Assembly (NCBI RefSeq): GCF_900129485.1
Contig: NZ_FQVW01000008.1
Location: forward strand, 1-64,000
Origin: Ornithinibacillus halophilus
Lineage (GTDB): Bacteria > Bacillota > Bacilli > Bacillales > Amphibacillaceae
DNA: 64,000 bases
Direction of reading: 5' to 3'
Below the pieces are notes generated by a model, which was given only the letters and a program-made list of their open reading frames with translations, did no database searches and was not told where the DNA came from. This document shows positions 37,262 to 46,170 of this stretch, piece by piece (the first letter of the stretch is position 1; each line of letters opens with the position of its first letter). Position numbers and translations under genes: made by a program.

Positions 37262-37352
37262 ATACTCCCTCGGTAATCCAGCCGTCATAGCAATGAAGCT
37301 TTAGACCTGTGACTTTGCGACCCCATCTTTCAATGGGTATGCCCTTGACTTG
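37262..37352 (-). ncRNA. Cyclic-di-GMP-I (GEMM) riboswitch upstream of sinI
   Basis: Read on the minus strand, the segment follows the GEMM-I order: AAGGGCATACCC, a stem closed by a GAAA loop (CCCATTGAAAGATGGG), then GGTCGCAAAGTC, GGTCTAA, a second stem, and GGATTACCGAGG. These correspond to GGGCAAACC, GAAA, GGACGCAAAGCC, CGGCCTAA and GGGTTACCGA of the known class. A TATAAT box at 37376-37371 would start the transcript about 12 bases upstream. UCCCAA before the aptamer can pair with UUGGGG after it. It ends about 29 bp before sinI. Confidence 0.85.
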
Positions 37353-37370
37353 GGATTATTTGTTAAGACT

Positions 37371-37376
37371 ATTATA
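37371..37376 (-). promoter_or_regulatory. -10 box of the riboswitch-sinI-sinR transcript
   Basis: A perfect TATAAT on the minus strand, predicted start near 37364. The -35 candidate GACACA at 37399-37394 with 17-bp spacing is weak, which suggests an activator or a different sigma factor. Confidence 0.5.
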
Positions 37377-37455
37377 CTATACGTAAGAGTGAATGTGTCT
37401 GTCTTGTTTTGTCGGATGGTAACTAGTTTTGTAAGATTCAGACTTTAACAAATAA

Positions 37456-38139
37456 CTATAAGTACCTCTTTTTCTTATTTACTTTTATTTTATTTATGGT
37501 AGCTACTATACTGAATAATATACCGATAGTTAACAAAATTCCACCAATTAATAATATATTAAAAATATTAGTTGCTGTATCTGGTAATGGCGATCCACTA
37601 CTATCTGAATCTCCTGTACTTCCAATATTACCTGTCACATCCTTCTCTTCTTTTTTATCGTTATTTTCACCGCTGGCTGTAAAAGTTAGGGTAAATTGGG
37701 AATCTAATCCTTGATACTCATTGCCAAGATGTTCAGGCATTCTAACTGTAACATCTAATACTTCTTCCGACGAAGCTGCTAAATGCCGTACTGGAAGTGA
37801 ACTGAATTCAGCTAACCTACCATTATATAATTCTCCTTCTGAATCATTTATCTCTAAAATAAATTCATTAAATAATTTGTCACTACCATTATTGGTGAGG
37901 GTCATTTGGTAAGAAAAATCTTCTCTACCTGTATTTTGTATTGTAATTGAACGAGGCGCCCAATCTCCTGGTTTCATGTTAGTGATATTAAAGAGTACAT
38001 CTCCAGGTGAGATATTCAAATTAAAGTCTTCTCTTCCTTCATTTGATGAATTTTCGCCAGTACCATCAGCATTAACTTTAATACCAGTTATACTAAACAA
38101 GATTATAAGGACAAAACTTATAATTATAATTTTCTTCAT
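37456..38139 (-). CDS. TasA-like matrix protein with LPDTA sortase signal
   Basis: A 227-residue exported protein. After the signal peptide come a TasA/camelysin-type domain (ISPGDVLFNITNMKPGDWAPRSITIQNTG), a Ser/Gly/Asp linker, the sorting signal LPDTA (185-189), a hydrophobic segment and a Lys/Arg tail. LPDT(S/A) is the signal of class D sortases in Bacillus, and such a sortase is encoded 3 kb away. It stands after sipW, the place of tasA in B. subtilis, so it may be a wall-anchored fibre subunit or nucleator. GGGGGG precedes the ATG. Confidence 0.85.
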   Translation of the reverse strand: MKKIIIISFVLIILFSITGIKVNADGTGENSSNEGREDFNLNISPGDVLFNITNMKPGDWAPRSITIQNTGREDFSYQMTLTNNGSDKLFNEFILEINDSEGELYNGRLAEFSSLPVRHLAASSEEVLDVTVRMPEHLGNEYQGLDSQFTLTFTASGENNDKKEEKDVTGNIGSTGDSDSSGSPLPDTATNIFNILLIGGILLTIGILFSIVATINKIKVNKKKRYL

Positions 38140-38171
38140 TACGTCCCCCCTTTTTTGTTCCGAAAAGGTTA

Positions 38172-38762
38172 TTATGTGGATTCTGTCACTTCTTTCCCGT
38201 CGCTTTGTTGTTTCTCAGAGGGCTCCAACTCTCTTATCGCCTTCCAAATCGTAAACCCAGCATACCCAAGTAATAATATTCCTGGAATAAGTAGTAGGAA
38301 AGCTCCATTTTGTGTTTGAGCAAAATTTACAACATAACCAATAAACGGTATTGTGAATCCAGTATACTGTGCTACAACATTATCTGAGAGCACCAGACTT
38401 GAATCTGGCGCATTGTTATTATCACCTTTTGTTTCATACATAACATGTTCGCCACTATTAACAACGTCAATCACCCTATGGGTAATGAGTTTTCCATCTT
38501 CTTCTTGAAAGGTGATAATATCGTTTTCTTTAAATCTTGTCATATCTCCACCTGGTTTAACTGCGATAATAGATCCCGTCATAAATTCTGGCTCCATTGA
38601 ACCAGATAGTACCGTTTTAAGTTGATATCCCATAATTTCTGGCTCACCACCTGAAGCCTTAGTTGCTACTACTACACATGCCATAAATATGATAGCAGCC
38701 ATCATTGTTATCGATATTATATTACTAATCCATTTCCTAATCTTCTTACCATTCATCTTCAT
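38172..38762 (-). CDS. sipW: Signal peptidase I SipW, ER type
   Basis: A 196-residue membrane peptidase with an N-terminal anchor, catalytic Ser55 in SGSMEP, His95 in THRVID (the ER type, where bacterial enzymes have Lys), and a C-terminal membrane segment. SipW processes TasA and TapA. It begins directly after the tapA stop and precedes the LPDTA protein, so the three form an operon. Confidence 0.93.
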   Translation of the reverse strand: MKMNGKKIRKWISNIISITMMAAIIFMACVVVATKASGGEPEIMGYQLKTVLSGSMEPEFMTGSIIAVKPGGDMTRFKENDIITFQEEDGKLITHRVIDVVNSGEHVMYETKGDNNNAPDSSLVLSDNVVAQYTGFTIPFIGYVVNFAQTQNGAFLLLIPGILLLGYAGFTIWKAIRELEPSEKQQSDGKEVTEST

Positions 38763-39605
38763 TTATTCTTCACCTTCCTCTTCTATTCCGGAATTAACTT
38801 GGTTTTGTTCCACATCTTCACTATTTATTTCTTCTTCCTGATCTCCTTGTTCCATTTCATTCCCATCTTCAAGTTTGCTTTCTTCATCCCCTTCAAGTCG
38901 CTCATCTTCTGGTAGACTTTCTTCGGTTTGGTCGCTAGAATCAGTTTCCTCATCGGTTTCATGATTGGCATCTCTGTTTGTATCATCTTGTTCTTCTGAT
39001 TCTGTAACTTCTTTATCTTTACCCTCTATATTATCTTCTGTTTCGTTTGTTTCCTTTTCTTCTTTAGGTTGTTTGTTTTCAATACATTTAATTTTAAACT
39101 CTTTGCTCCAAATTACACTACGCTCATCATAATTATCGTTATATCCTACACTTTGATAAGCTTTAAATACATACCAACCTTCTTCATTGGCTTCATAACT
39201 TAATTCAGTGCTTTCACCATTTTCAAGTGGGGGAATAATACCATCCCCTATATGTTCACCATGTTTTTTTGCATTTCCTTCTTGTGAAGAGTAATATACT
39301 TCATATTCAGTCCCTTTTGACATATTCTTTCCTTTATTTTTAATTTCTGCAGATATCTCGATAGTTGAACAACTTTTAATAACTTCATTACCGTTTCCTA
39401 AAAATTTTAATTTACTTCCGTCCCACCAGTCACTAGCTGTTGATATTGGGGTATTTACTGTACTTTTACTACTATAGTAAGCTACCGTATTATTTGTAAG
39501 TAAAGAAACAGAAACAATGGACGCATAAAAAATTACTATAATTTGGACTAACATTATTAATTTTCTATGCTTCTTCTTATATCTATCCAAACGAGATCTC
39601 CTCAT
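38763..39605 (-). CDS. tapA: TapA-like amyloid fibre anchoring and assembly protein
   Basis: A 280-residue exported protein with a basic N-terminus, a signal or anchor segment (residues 16-38) and a globular domain (about 50-170) typical of TapA, containing the paired cysteines of SCSTIE and IKCIEN. A long acidic tail rich in Glu, Asp, Asn and Gln (about 175-280) follows and looks disordered. TapA supports TasA fibre formation. The ATG at 39605 follows GAGGTGG. The acidic tail is longer than I would expect for B. subtilis TapA. Confidence 0.85.
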   Translation of the reverse strand: MRRSRLDRYKKKHRKLIMLVQIIVIFYASIVSVSLLTNNTVAYYSSKSTVNTPISTASDWWDGSKLKFLGNGNEVIKSCSTIEISAEIKNKGKNMSKGTEYEVYYSSQEGNAKKHGEHIGDGIIPPLENGESTELSYEANEEGWYVFKAYQSVGYNDNYDERSVIWSKEFKIKCIENKQPKEEKETNETEDNIEGKDKEVTESEEQDDTNRDANHETDEETDSSDQTEESLPEDERLEGDEESKLEDGNEMEQGDQEEEINSEDVEQNQVNSGIEEEGEE

Positions 39606-39700
39606 TTTCAACCACCTCGGTGTTTTATTATTTACTATAATAAGTATTCAATTAATAAATTAAATAATCATGATAATAAATAATATATAATAAATAGTTA

Positions 39701-39725
39701 GAAAGGTGAGGTAGACTCACCTTTC
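39701..39725 (-). terminator. Hairpin between tasA and tapA
   Basis: GAAAGGTGAG...CTCACCTTTC, 10-bp arms and 5-base loop, 17 bp after the tasA stop; a weak T-rich tail follows. Probably ends or stabilises most tasA messages while allowing some read-through. Confidence 0.65.
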
Positions 39726-39741
39726 CAACTAAATCTAATAA

Positions 39742-40425
39742 TTATCTCTCTTCACCGTCAGTTTGGAATCCTTCAAATGTCCATTCTAGTTCTAATTGTA
39801 AACCTTGAAGATCATTTTGCCTTTCACCAGTATCGTTAAAGCGGAATTGAACATCAAAGTCAGCAGAATCATCTACATCAATACCTGTTACCTCAGTTGG
39901 AATATCATCGTATTGTGGAGGACCAACCCATCCAATAATTGGAATCCAAACTAAGCCCGGTTGCGTCATTACACGCTCAATATCAATTTTAGTAGCCAAA
40001 TCTTCAGGAGAGAGATTCTTCAAGTCATATAAGGATACTTCAAATAGGACCTCATAATCATCATCACCTGATGTATTATTTAAGAATTGTACATAAAGTT
40101 GTTTTGCATACTCATTTGCCAAGTCATCATTAACAACCTGACCTTGACCATTCCTTACAGTATATTCTGTACTAAGGTCTACATATTTTATATCCAAAGA
40201 ACCATTATTTTGCAGTTCAAATGACCTTGGCATCCAATCACCTGGCTTCAAGTTATTCATTGGAACTTGAACTGTTGGATTTACTGCTAAATCAATTGTT
40301 CCAGAAGTAAAATGATTCGTTTGCTCTGCTGTATCACTAAAATACGCAAACGTTCCTCCTCCTACTAACGAAATTCCTAGTGCAGCTGCTGCAATACCCA
40401 TACCTAATTTTTTCTTAACGCTCAT
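39742..40425 (-). CDS. tasA: TasA/camelysin family biofilm fibre protein
   Basis: A 227-residue exported protein with a SipW-type signal (MGIAAAALGISLVGGGTFAYFSD) and the TasA/CalY domain with NLKPGDWMPRSFELQNNGSLDIKY. It forms extracellular fibres of the biofilm matrix. It lacks a sortase signal. The ATG at 40425 follows AAGGAGG. Unlike B. subtilis, the gene precedes tapA-sipW instead of following them. Confidence 0.9.
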   Translation of the reverse strand: MSVKKKLGMGIAAAALGISLVGGGTFAYFSDTAEQTNHFTSGTIDLAVNPTVQVPMNNLKPGDWMPRSFELQNNGSLDIKYVDLSTEYTVRNGQGQVVNDDLANEYAKQLYVQFLNNTSGDDDYEVLFEVSLYDLKNLSPEDLATKIDIERVMTQPGLVWIPIIGWVGPPQYDDIPTEVTGIDVDDSADFDVQFRFNDTGERQNDLQGLQLELEWTFEGFQTDGEER

Positions 40426-40460
40426 TCTCGTTTCCTCCTTAAAATTTAAAATATATTTTA

Positions 40461-40474
40461 GACCTATGTAGGTC
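40461..40474. promoter_or_regulatory. 14-bp palindrome in the tasA leader
   Basis: GACCTATGTAGGTC is an exact palindrome, 36 bp before the tasA start. It may be an operator or a small RNA hairpin near the ribosome binding site. Confidence 0.4.
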
Positions 40475-40548
40475 AAAATAACTGAGAAGTTATTTTGTTG
40501 CATTTGAGTCACGCGCATGACTTTTTACCTAAGATAACACCCTTAGTC

Positions 40549-40636
40549 GTTCTCGTTAACGAATACAATTATGAGTATACATCACATATGTTCTTAATAC
40601 AAAACACTAAAATCAGCTGTTTTTCTTAATAAAGAA
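40549..40636. promoter_or_regulatory. Candidate SinR operators upstream of tasA
   Basis: SinR recognises GTTCTYT-like boxes. GTTCTCG is at 40549, GTTCTTA at 40590, and AAAGAAC (complement GTTCTTT, a full match) at 40630-40636. The last is part of TTCTTAATAAAGAA (40622-40635), a 14-mer that recurs upstream of the second sinR-like gene. Confidence 0.6.
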
Positions 40637-40780
40637 CACAAATTCTCTACTTCCCTCCATTTTGCTTACAATAGCTTAGTATTTCATTTTTTTGTATAAA
40701 ATTTTCACTTTATGAATTATATAAAAAGGCTTAATAATGAGGGATATAGGCATAGTTTAAGTACTCGATACCTTCTTTAT

Positions 40781-40795
40781 TTCTTTATTGAGAAC
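40781..40795. promoter_or_regulatory. Candidate SinR operator on the srtD side
   Basis: TTCTTTATTGAGAAC; its complement differs by one base from the 14-mer TTCTTAATAAAGAA at 40622. It lies 200 bp upstream of the sortase gene. The rest of the 570-bp divergent region is AT-rich and shows no gene. Confidence 0.5.
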
Positions 40796-40994
40796 AAAGT
40801 TTTATTATATACTAGCTTAGATATTATTAAATTTTCATAATAATACATTGTATATAAATAAAATTACTTATATACTATTTAATATAATTAAAGAGGTGAA
40901 GAGGTCTTAAAAACTTATCCGCCCATCTTACAAATTAAAATTTTAATTTCAATGGGTTATAATCAATCTAATTATTAATAAAGGTGAGATCTTA

Positions 40995-41615
40995 ATGAAA
41001 AAACTTTCTATATTATTGATCATCGCAGGTTTATGCTTTTTAGGATTCGGTGGTTTTCAGTTAGTAAAATCCAATTTAGATCAAAATAAATCACTTGCCG
41101 AGGCACAATCACTTCTAGAAGAAAGTAAAAAATCAACCAAACAGAAACCTAACCTTCGTACAGATGACAGTACAGAAACGCAATTATCTTCTGAGGACTT
41201 TTATCCATCAGAAGGTGAAACAGTTGGTATTTTACATATTCCTAGGTTGGAATCAGACTTGCCAATCATTGAAGGAACACATGAAGATGAATTAGCAAAA
41301 GGTGTTGGTCACTATGCCGGCACAGCATATCCACAGCAAAGTGACCAGATTGTGTTATCAGGTCATCGTGATACGGTGTTTCGCCGAATGGGGGAACTTG
41401 AACTTGGGGATATTTTGACTGTTCAACTACCATATGGTGATTTTTCTTATGAAATCGTGGAAACAAAAATAGTCGATGCTGATGATCGTACAGTGATTGT
41501 ACCGACTGCACCAGATGAGGTACTTACGGTGACAACCTGTTATCCATTTTCATATGTCGGAAATGCTCCAGACCGGTATATAATTACGGCATTACCAGTG
41601 TCGAAAAATGAATGA
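40995..41615 (+). CDS. srtD: Class D sortase
   Basis: A 206-residue transpeptidase with an N-terminal membrane anchor (residues 4-24), His124 (SGHRDTVF), Cys182 (TVTTCYPF) and Arg194 (DRYII), the catalytic triad. Class D sortases of Bacillus attach LPDT(S/A) proteins to the wall, and a protein with LPDTA is encoded on the opposite strand nearby. AAGGTGAG precedes the ATG. Confidence 0.92.
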   Translation: MKKLSILLIIAGLCFLGFGGFQLVKSNLDQNKSLAEAQSLLEESKKSTKQKPNLRTDDSTETQLSSEDFYPSEGETVGILHIPRLESDLPIIEGTHEDELAKGVGHYAGTAYPQQSDQIVLSGHRDTVFRRMGELELGDILTVQLPYGDFSYEIVETKIVDADDRTVIVPTAPDEVLTVTTCYPFSYVGNAPDRYIITALPVSKNE

Positions 41616-41723
41616 TTATAGGTAAAAAGGAATAGACTAATATCATAAATTCAGATATAATTTATAGTATTAGTTTATTTTAGTAATGGAGGTAATTTTT
41701 ACCTTCTTCAGAGGAGAATTTGA

Positions 41724-42671
41724 GTGACAGATTCTAGAGTAGAAAAGAAAAAAGAAAAGAAAAAACGTAAATGGCCATATTGGATTGGTGGAATCCTTTT
41801 GTTCTTTATCTTATTAGGTGGAGGATTTTTATGGTATATCTACGACAAGGTAGGAGATACAGTTTCTGACATGCACACTCCACTTGAACGGGATACAAAT
41901 CCGGAAAGACAAAAGGAAATTAAAGAAATATTTAAAGAGAGAAAGTCACTTAATGTACTGCTACTTGGTGTTGATCAACGTTCAGGTGATAAGGGTAGAT
42001 CTGATACGATGATATTAGTATCTCTAAATCCAAATACTGAAAAAATGATTATGCTAAGTATCCCACGTGATACTTATGTTGATATCCCTGGACGTGGAAT
42101 GGATAAAATAAACCATGCTTATGCATTTGGTGATGTTGAATTATCATTACAAACCGTTGAAAATGCATTTAACCTTCCTATCCATTTTTATGCCAAAGTA
42201 AACATGGAAGGTTTTCAACAAGGAATTGATGCTATTGGTGGGGTTACCATACAAAACAACCAAGAATTTTCTGCTGGTGGTCATAATTTTACACCGGGAG
42301 AACTTCATCTAGGCGGAAAAGAAGCATTAAGCTATATACGTATGCGTAAAAACGATCCACGTGGTGATTTAGGGCGTAATGAAAGACAACGTAGTGTCAT
42401 TACAGCAGCAATGAATGAAGCAGCAAGTTTCTCCAGCATTACAAAAGTAGGCGAAATACTTGAGATCGTTGGAGGAAATGTGACCACTGATATGGGAATG
42501 GATAATTTTCAAAATATGTTTTCCAATTATTTAGGCACTCGAAAGAATATTGAGACCTTAGAGCTAAGTGGAAGTGGACAAATGATTGGTGGAATTTGGT
42601 ATTACATTGTACCAGATTCAGAATTTAATCGAATTAAAACAACCATCGAACAACATATGGCAGAAAAGTAA
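41724..42671 (+). CDS. LytR-CpsA-Psr family phosphotransferase (TagU-like)
   Basis: A 315-residue LCP protein, which ligates wall teichoic acid or other glycopolymers to peptidoglycan. It has a basic N-terminus, one membrane segment (residues 18-40), and the LCP motifs LLLGVDQRSGDKGRSDTM, SIPRDTYVDIPG and RMRKNDPRGDLGRNERQR. The GTG start follows AGAGGAG. In B. subtilis a tagU (lytR) gene follows yvyE; the nag and biofilm genes thus look inserted between the two. Confidence 0.9.
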   Translation: MTDSRVEKKKEKKKRKWPYWIGGILLFFILLGGGFLWYIYDKVGDTVSDMHTPLERDTNPERQKEIKEIFKERKSLNVLLLGVDQRSGDKGRSDTMILVSLNPNTEKMIMLSIPRDTYVDIPGRGMDKINHAYAFGDVELSLQTVENAFNLPIHFYAKVNMEGFQQGIDAIGGVTIQNNQEFSAGGHNFTPGELHLGGKEALSYIRMRKNDPRGDLGRNERQRSVITAAMNEAASFSSITKVGEILEIVGGNVTTDMGMDNFQNMFSNYLGTRKNIETLELSGSGQMIGGIWYYIVPDSEFNRIKTTIEQHMAEK

Positions 42672-42679
42672 TCAGAAGA

Positions 42680-42713
42680 AGTCACCTGTTAATAAGCAGC
42701 GTGACTTTTTTTA
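42680..42713 (+). terminator. Terminator after the LCP gene
   Basis: AGTCAC...GTGACT followed by seven T on the plus strand, 9 bp after the stop. Confidence 0.8.
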
Positions 42714-42775
42714 TTATTTCAGATTATCTGTTAAACTGATATAATTTAAATATATTAGATTCAAGGGGGATGACC

Positions 42776-44812
42776 ATGAAAAAAATCGCATTTATTATGT
42801 TAGTTATCCTAACTATTTTATTTGTCGGGTGTTCAAAGGATGATGATGAGGTTATAACACCAAATGATGTCTTTAACACCTACACAGACCATTGGCAAGA
42901 AGAAAACTTTTCTGCCATGTACGACATGCTTACCGAAGAATCACAGCAAGAATATCCATCAGAACAATTTATTGATCGTTATCAAAAAATATATGAAGAT
43001 TTAGAGATTACTAATGTTTCCATTACATATTCCGGGTTATCCGAAGCTCAATTAGAAGCAACTGATGAAGAAGGCAGTGCTACGATTCCATTCTCTGTAG
43101 ATATGGAAAGTATTGCAGGACCCATAACTTTTAATTATGAAGCAACACTCGAGAAAAAATTAGAGGGTGAAGAAGAAGAAGAAGTGAATTGGTACCTTAC
43201 GTGGGATCCTGGATTTATTTTTCCAGAAATTAAAGATGGTGGTGAAATTGGAATAGATTTCACTCAACCGATTCGGGGACAAATCTTAGACAGAAATCAA
43301 ATACCTCTTGCAGATAATGATGAGGTATGGGATATCGGAATTGTACCAGAAAAGCTGGGACCAAATAGTAAACAGCAAATCTCTGAGTTACTAAACATTT
43401 CGGTGTCCGCAATTGATAATTACCTAGATGCATCATGGGTAAAGCCTGACCTCTATGTTCCAATTAACAAAAAAATACCAAAATCTAATGAAGAATTAGT
43501 TGAACAGATTTTCCAAATCGATGGGGTTGCTGGTCGAACTGACGAAGGCCGAACATATCCATTTGGAGAGATTACTGCTCATTTAACGGGTTATATTGGT
43601 CAAGTAACTGCCGAAGACTTAGAAAACCTAGACCCTGACTTATATGGCCCAAATGATGTTGTAGGAAAAGCTGGGTTAGAATATCATTTTGAAGACCGCT
43701 TAAAGGGAAGAACTGGTGTTGAAATTTATGTTACTAAAGAAGATGGGGACAAACTTACAATCGCTGAAAAGGAAGTTCAGCATGGGGAAAATATCATAAC
43801 AACCATCGATATTGATGTACAAGAAGAGATTTATCAATCCTATGATGGAATGGGTGGTACAGCTGCTGCCATTCAACCAAAAACTGGGGAAACACTAGCA
43901 CTTGTAAGTAGCCCTGCTTATGATCCAAATGATATGGTTTACGGAATTTCACAAGAAAAATGGGATGAATTACAAAATGATCCACTAAACCCATTATACA
44001 ATCGTTTTACAGCAACTTATGCACCGGGTTCAACAATAAAACCAATTACAGCTGCAATCGGTTTAGATAACGGAACTTTTACTCCAGAAGACACTGTGGA
44101 AATTGAAGGCTTAAGATGGAGCCCTAACGATGAAGATTGGGGTGATTATAAGATTGCTAGAGTGTCTGAGTCAAACGGACCTGTTGATATCCGTGACGCC
44201 CTAATACGTTCAGATAACATTTATTTTGCAATGCAAGCGTTAAATATGGGAAGTAATGCATTAGTTAGTGGACTTGAACTATATGGCTTTGGAGACAGTT
44301 TGCCATTTACTTATCCGATTTCTTCATCAACAATTTCATCAAGTGGTGCTATTGAAGATCCGATTCTTTTAGCAAATACTAGTTATGGTCAAGGAGAAAT
44401 GCAGGTTAGTCCATTGCATCTGGCAACGATGTATTCCACTTTTATAAATAGTGGTAACATGGTTCGACCTATTCTTTTAGCAAATGATGAACATAATCAA
44501 TTTTTACAAGAAGGACTTATCTCTAATGACCAAGCAGAATTTATCCAAGAAATATTACAGGAAGTCGTTGAACAAGGTTCTGTTGGCCGTGTAGTGGAAA
44601 CTGATTTTCCTATTTCAGGTAAAACAGGGACCGCTGAATTAAAGCTAACGATTGACCAAGAAGATGGTAAGGAGAATGGGTGGTTTGTTGGATACCCATC
44701 TGATGACCAAGATATCCTAATTGCCATGATGATGGAAGAAGTTCAGGATATCGGAGCAAGTCTGTATGTTGCAGAGAAGGTTGGAGAAATATTGGGAGCT
44801 TTGAAGGAGTAG
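42776..44812 (+). CDS. pbpC: Class B penicillin-binding protein 3 (PbpC-like)
   Basis: A 678-residue lipoprotein (LFVGC). It has an NTF2-like MecA N-terminal domain (about 25-140), a dimerisation domain (about 150-330) and a transpeptidase domain with STIK (near 417), SDN (near 477) and KTG (near 615). It cross-links peptidoglycan; relatives include B. subtilis PBP3 and staphylococcal PBP2a. The ATG at 42776 follows GGGGGA. Confidence 0.9.
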   Translation: MKKIAFIMLVILTILFVGCSKDDDEVITPNDVFNTYTDHWQEENFSAMYDMLTEESQQEYPSEQFIDRYQKIYEDLEITNVSITYSGLSEAQLEATDEEGSATIPFSVDMESIAGPITFNYEATLEKKLEGEEEEEVNWYLTWDPGFIFPEIKDGGEIGIDFTQPIRGQILDRNQIPLADNDEVWDIGIVPEKLGPNSKQQISELLNISVSAIDNYLDASWVKPDLYVPINKKIPKSNEELVEQIFQIDGVAGRTDEGRTYPFGEITAHLTGYIGQVTAEDLENLDPDLYGPNDVVGKAGLEYHFEDRLKGRTGVEIYVTKEDGDKLTIAEKEVQHGENIITTIDIDVQEEIYQSYDGMGGTAAAIQPKTGETLALVSSPAYDPNDMVYGISQEKWDELQNDPLNPLYNRFTATYAPGSTIKPITAAIGLDNGTFTPEDTVEIEGLRWSPNDEDWGDYKIARVSESNGPVDIRDALIRSDNIYFAMQALNMGSNALVSGLELYGFGDSLPFTYPISSSTISSSGAIEDPILLANTSYGQGEMQVSPLHLATMYSTFINSGNMVRPILLANDEHNQFLQEGLISNDQAEFIQEILQEVVEQGSVGRVVETDFPISGKTGTAELKLTIDQEDGKENGWFVGYPSDDQDILIAMMMEEVQDIGASLYVAEKVGEILGALKE

Positions 44813-44861
44813 CTGATGTGTGGGGTGTTTGGTACGCTGTGGGGTTGACGGCTTGTGATGC

Positions 44862-44990
44862 GAGGACATTGGTTCCGTTATTTGTTAAAAAAGGGGCGTT
44901 TTTTGTTTTTGGAGGACATCGGTTCCTTTATTCACTCAAAACTACATCCTTTAAGAGTAAATCTTGTAAAATAGCGTATCATATGTCCGT
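44862..44990 (+). repeat. Dispersed repeat R2, copy 2
   Basis: Two direct boxes GGACAT-TGGTTCCGTTATTT and GGACAT-CGGTTCCTTTATT, 50 bp apart, followed by the inverted AAAATAGCGTATC-ATATGTCC. The order matches 6769-6945. It fills the 290-bp gap between pbpC and the convergent IDEAL gene. Confidence 0.65.
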
Positions 44991-45057
44991 ATACCCTAGA
45001 AATAATACTAATTTCATAGAATAAAGGATTATTTGTCTGACACGATACCCTACAATG

Positions 45058-45095
45058 AAAAAGAAGTCTACCAATCCAGTAGACTTCTTTTTTCA
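45058..45095. terminator. Bidirectional terminator
   Basis: AAGAAGTCTAC...GTAGACTTCTT with A and T runs on either side, between the convergent pbpC and IDEAL genes. Confidence 0.88.
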
Positions 45096-45101
45096 TTAGG
45101 C

Positions 45102-45545
45102 TTATAACTTTTTCAATAATTGTTTAAACGTTTCTTCATCTCGTTCATCTAGTGCTTTATCGATTAGTCTTTTTACATTCATTCGTTCTAATTCATCGAT
45201 AATAACGTCGGTTTTATCTTGAATCGTTGTTTTATCTTCTAATTTCTTTTGTTCCATATATGGTTTCGTAATAAAGTAGAGCTTAATGAGAAAATCAGGT
45301 AAGTCAATTAGCTCTTTCATCGTAATATAAAAAGTGTCATCTTCATTATAGAATGCAAATATAGCTTCAGTATTTACAATTTTTTTCGTCTTGCGATCTA
45401 TTTTAATTTCCTTTGCATTATCTGGTACAAATTCATATTGTTTGTCTTCAATTGTAATGGTGAAACACTTTTCTTCAAGCAATACGTGTATATACTTAGA
45501 GCTAATTTTTACATAATAAGGGTTAAACATGTTAACAGTAACCAT
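45102..45545 (-). CDS. IDEAL-domain protein, paralogue 1
   Basis: A 147-residue protein with a beta-rich N-terminal part (PYYVKISSKYIHVLLEEKC) and a C-terminal IDEAL domain (IIDELERMNVKRLIDKALDERDEE-like, residues about 112-147). IDEAL domains are short helical interaction modules of Bacillales with no fixed function. It is roughly 45% identical by eye to the next gene, so the pair is a tandem duplication. GGAGG precedes the ATG. Confidence 0.82.
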   Translation of the reverse strand: MVTVNMFNPYYVKISSKYIHVLLEEKCFTITIEDKQYEFVPDNAKEIKIDRKTKKIVNTEAIFAFYNEDDTFYITMKELIDLPDFLIKLYFITKPYMEQKKLEDKTTIQDKTDVIIDELERMNVKRLIDKALDERDEETFKQLLKKL

Positions 45546-45695
45546 TTAGTTTTTCCTCCAATTCGAGTAACTACACGCTATTGGTAAAGATATACCCGTA
45601 TTATCAGATAACTAAACATGAATTTTTAATTTTTATTAAGAAAATTTCGTCATTGTTATGTGGATAATGATTTATGAAGGGAAATTGTGGGATAA

Positions 45696-45731
45696 AAAGG
45701 CACCCCATTTTTTAGTTCTGGGATGCCTTTT
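45696..45731 (-). terminator. Terminator after IDEAL paralogue 2
   Basis: AGGCATCCCA...TGGGGTGCC followed on the minus strand by TTTTTATC; it overlaps the last codon of the gene. Confidence 0.75.
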
Positions 45732-46170
45732 AAAGGAGCTGTACTAGTTTACGAAAAACTTCTTCATCACGTTCGTCTAGTGCTTTGTCAATCAAGCGTT
45801 TTATATTTTGATGTTCTAATTCATCGATTATGACAGCGTTTACATCTTTAATCTGTTTCGAATCCATTTGCATGCTATCATAATACGGTTTTGCGATAGA
45901 ATGTAGCTGAAATAAAAAATCCGGTAGGGAGATTAGTTCGCTCATCGTCATGTAGACAATATCTTTGCCCTTTTGAAAAGCAAATCTGGCACCAACATTC
46001 TCTACTTTACGTGTTTTTCGGTTTATTCTAATTTCCTTCGCCTCAATAGGGATGAATTGATATACTTTTTTATTAATTACCACTGCAAAATACTGGTAAG
46101 CCAAAATAATTCGTACGTACTGATCATCTGCTTTTATATAATACGGCTTTAACATTTTTACGGATATCAT
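45730..46170 (-). CDS. IDEAL-domain protein, paralogue 2
   Basis: A 146-residue paralogue of the previous gene with the same N-terminal pattern (MLKPYYIKADDQYVRIIL) and C-terminal IDEAL domain (IDELEHQNIKRLIDKALDERDEE-like). The ATG at 46170 follows GGGGGGTG; the longer frame is unsupported. Each copy has its own terminator, so they are independently expressed. Function unknown. Confidence 0.82.
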   Translation of the reverse strand: MISVKMLKPYYIKADDQYVRIILAYQYFAVVINKKVYQFIPIEAKEIRINRKTRKVENVGARFAFQKGKDIVYMTMSELISLPDFLFQLHSIAKPYYDSMQMDSKQIKDVNAVIIDELEHQNIKRLIDKALDERDEEVFRKLVQLL

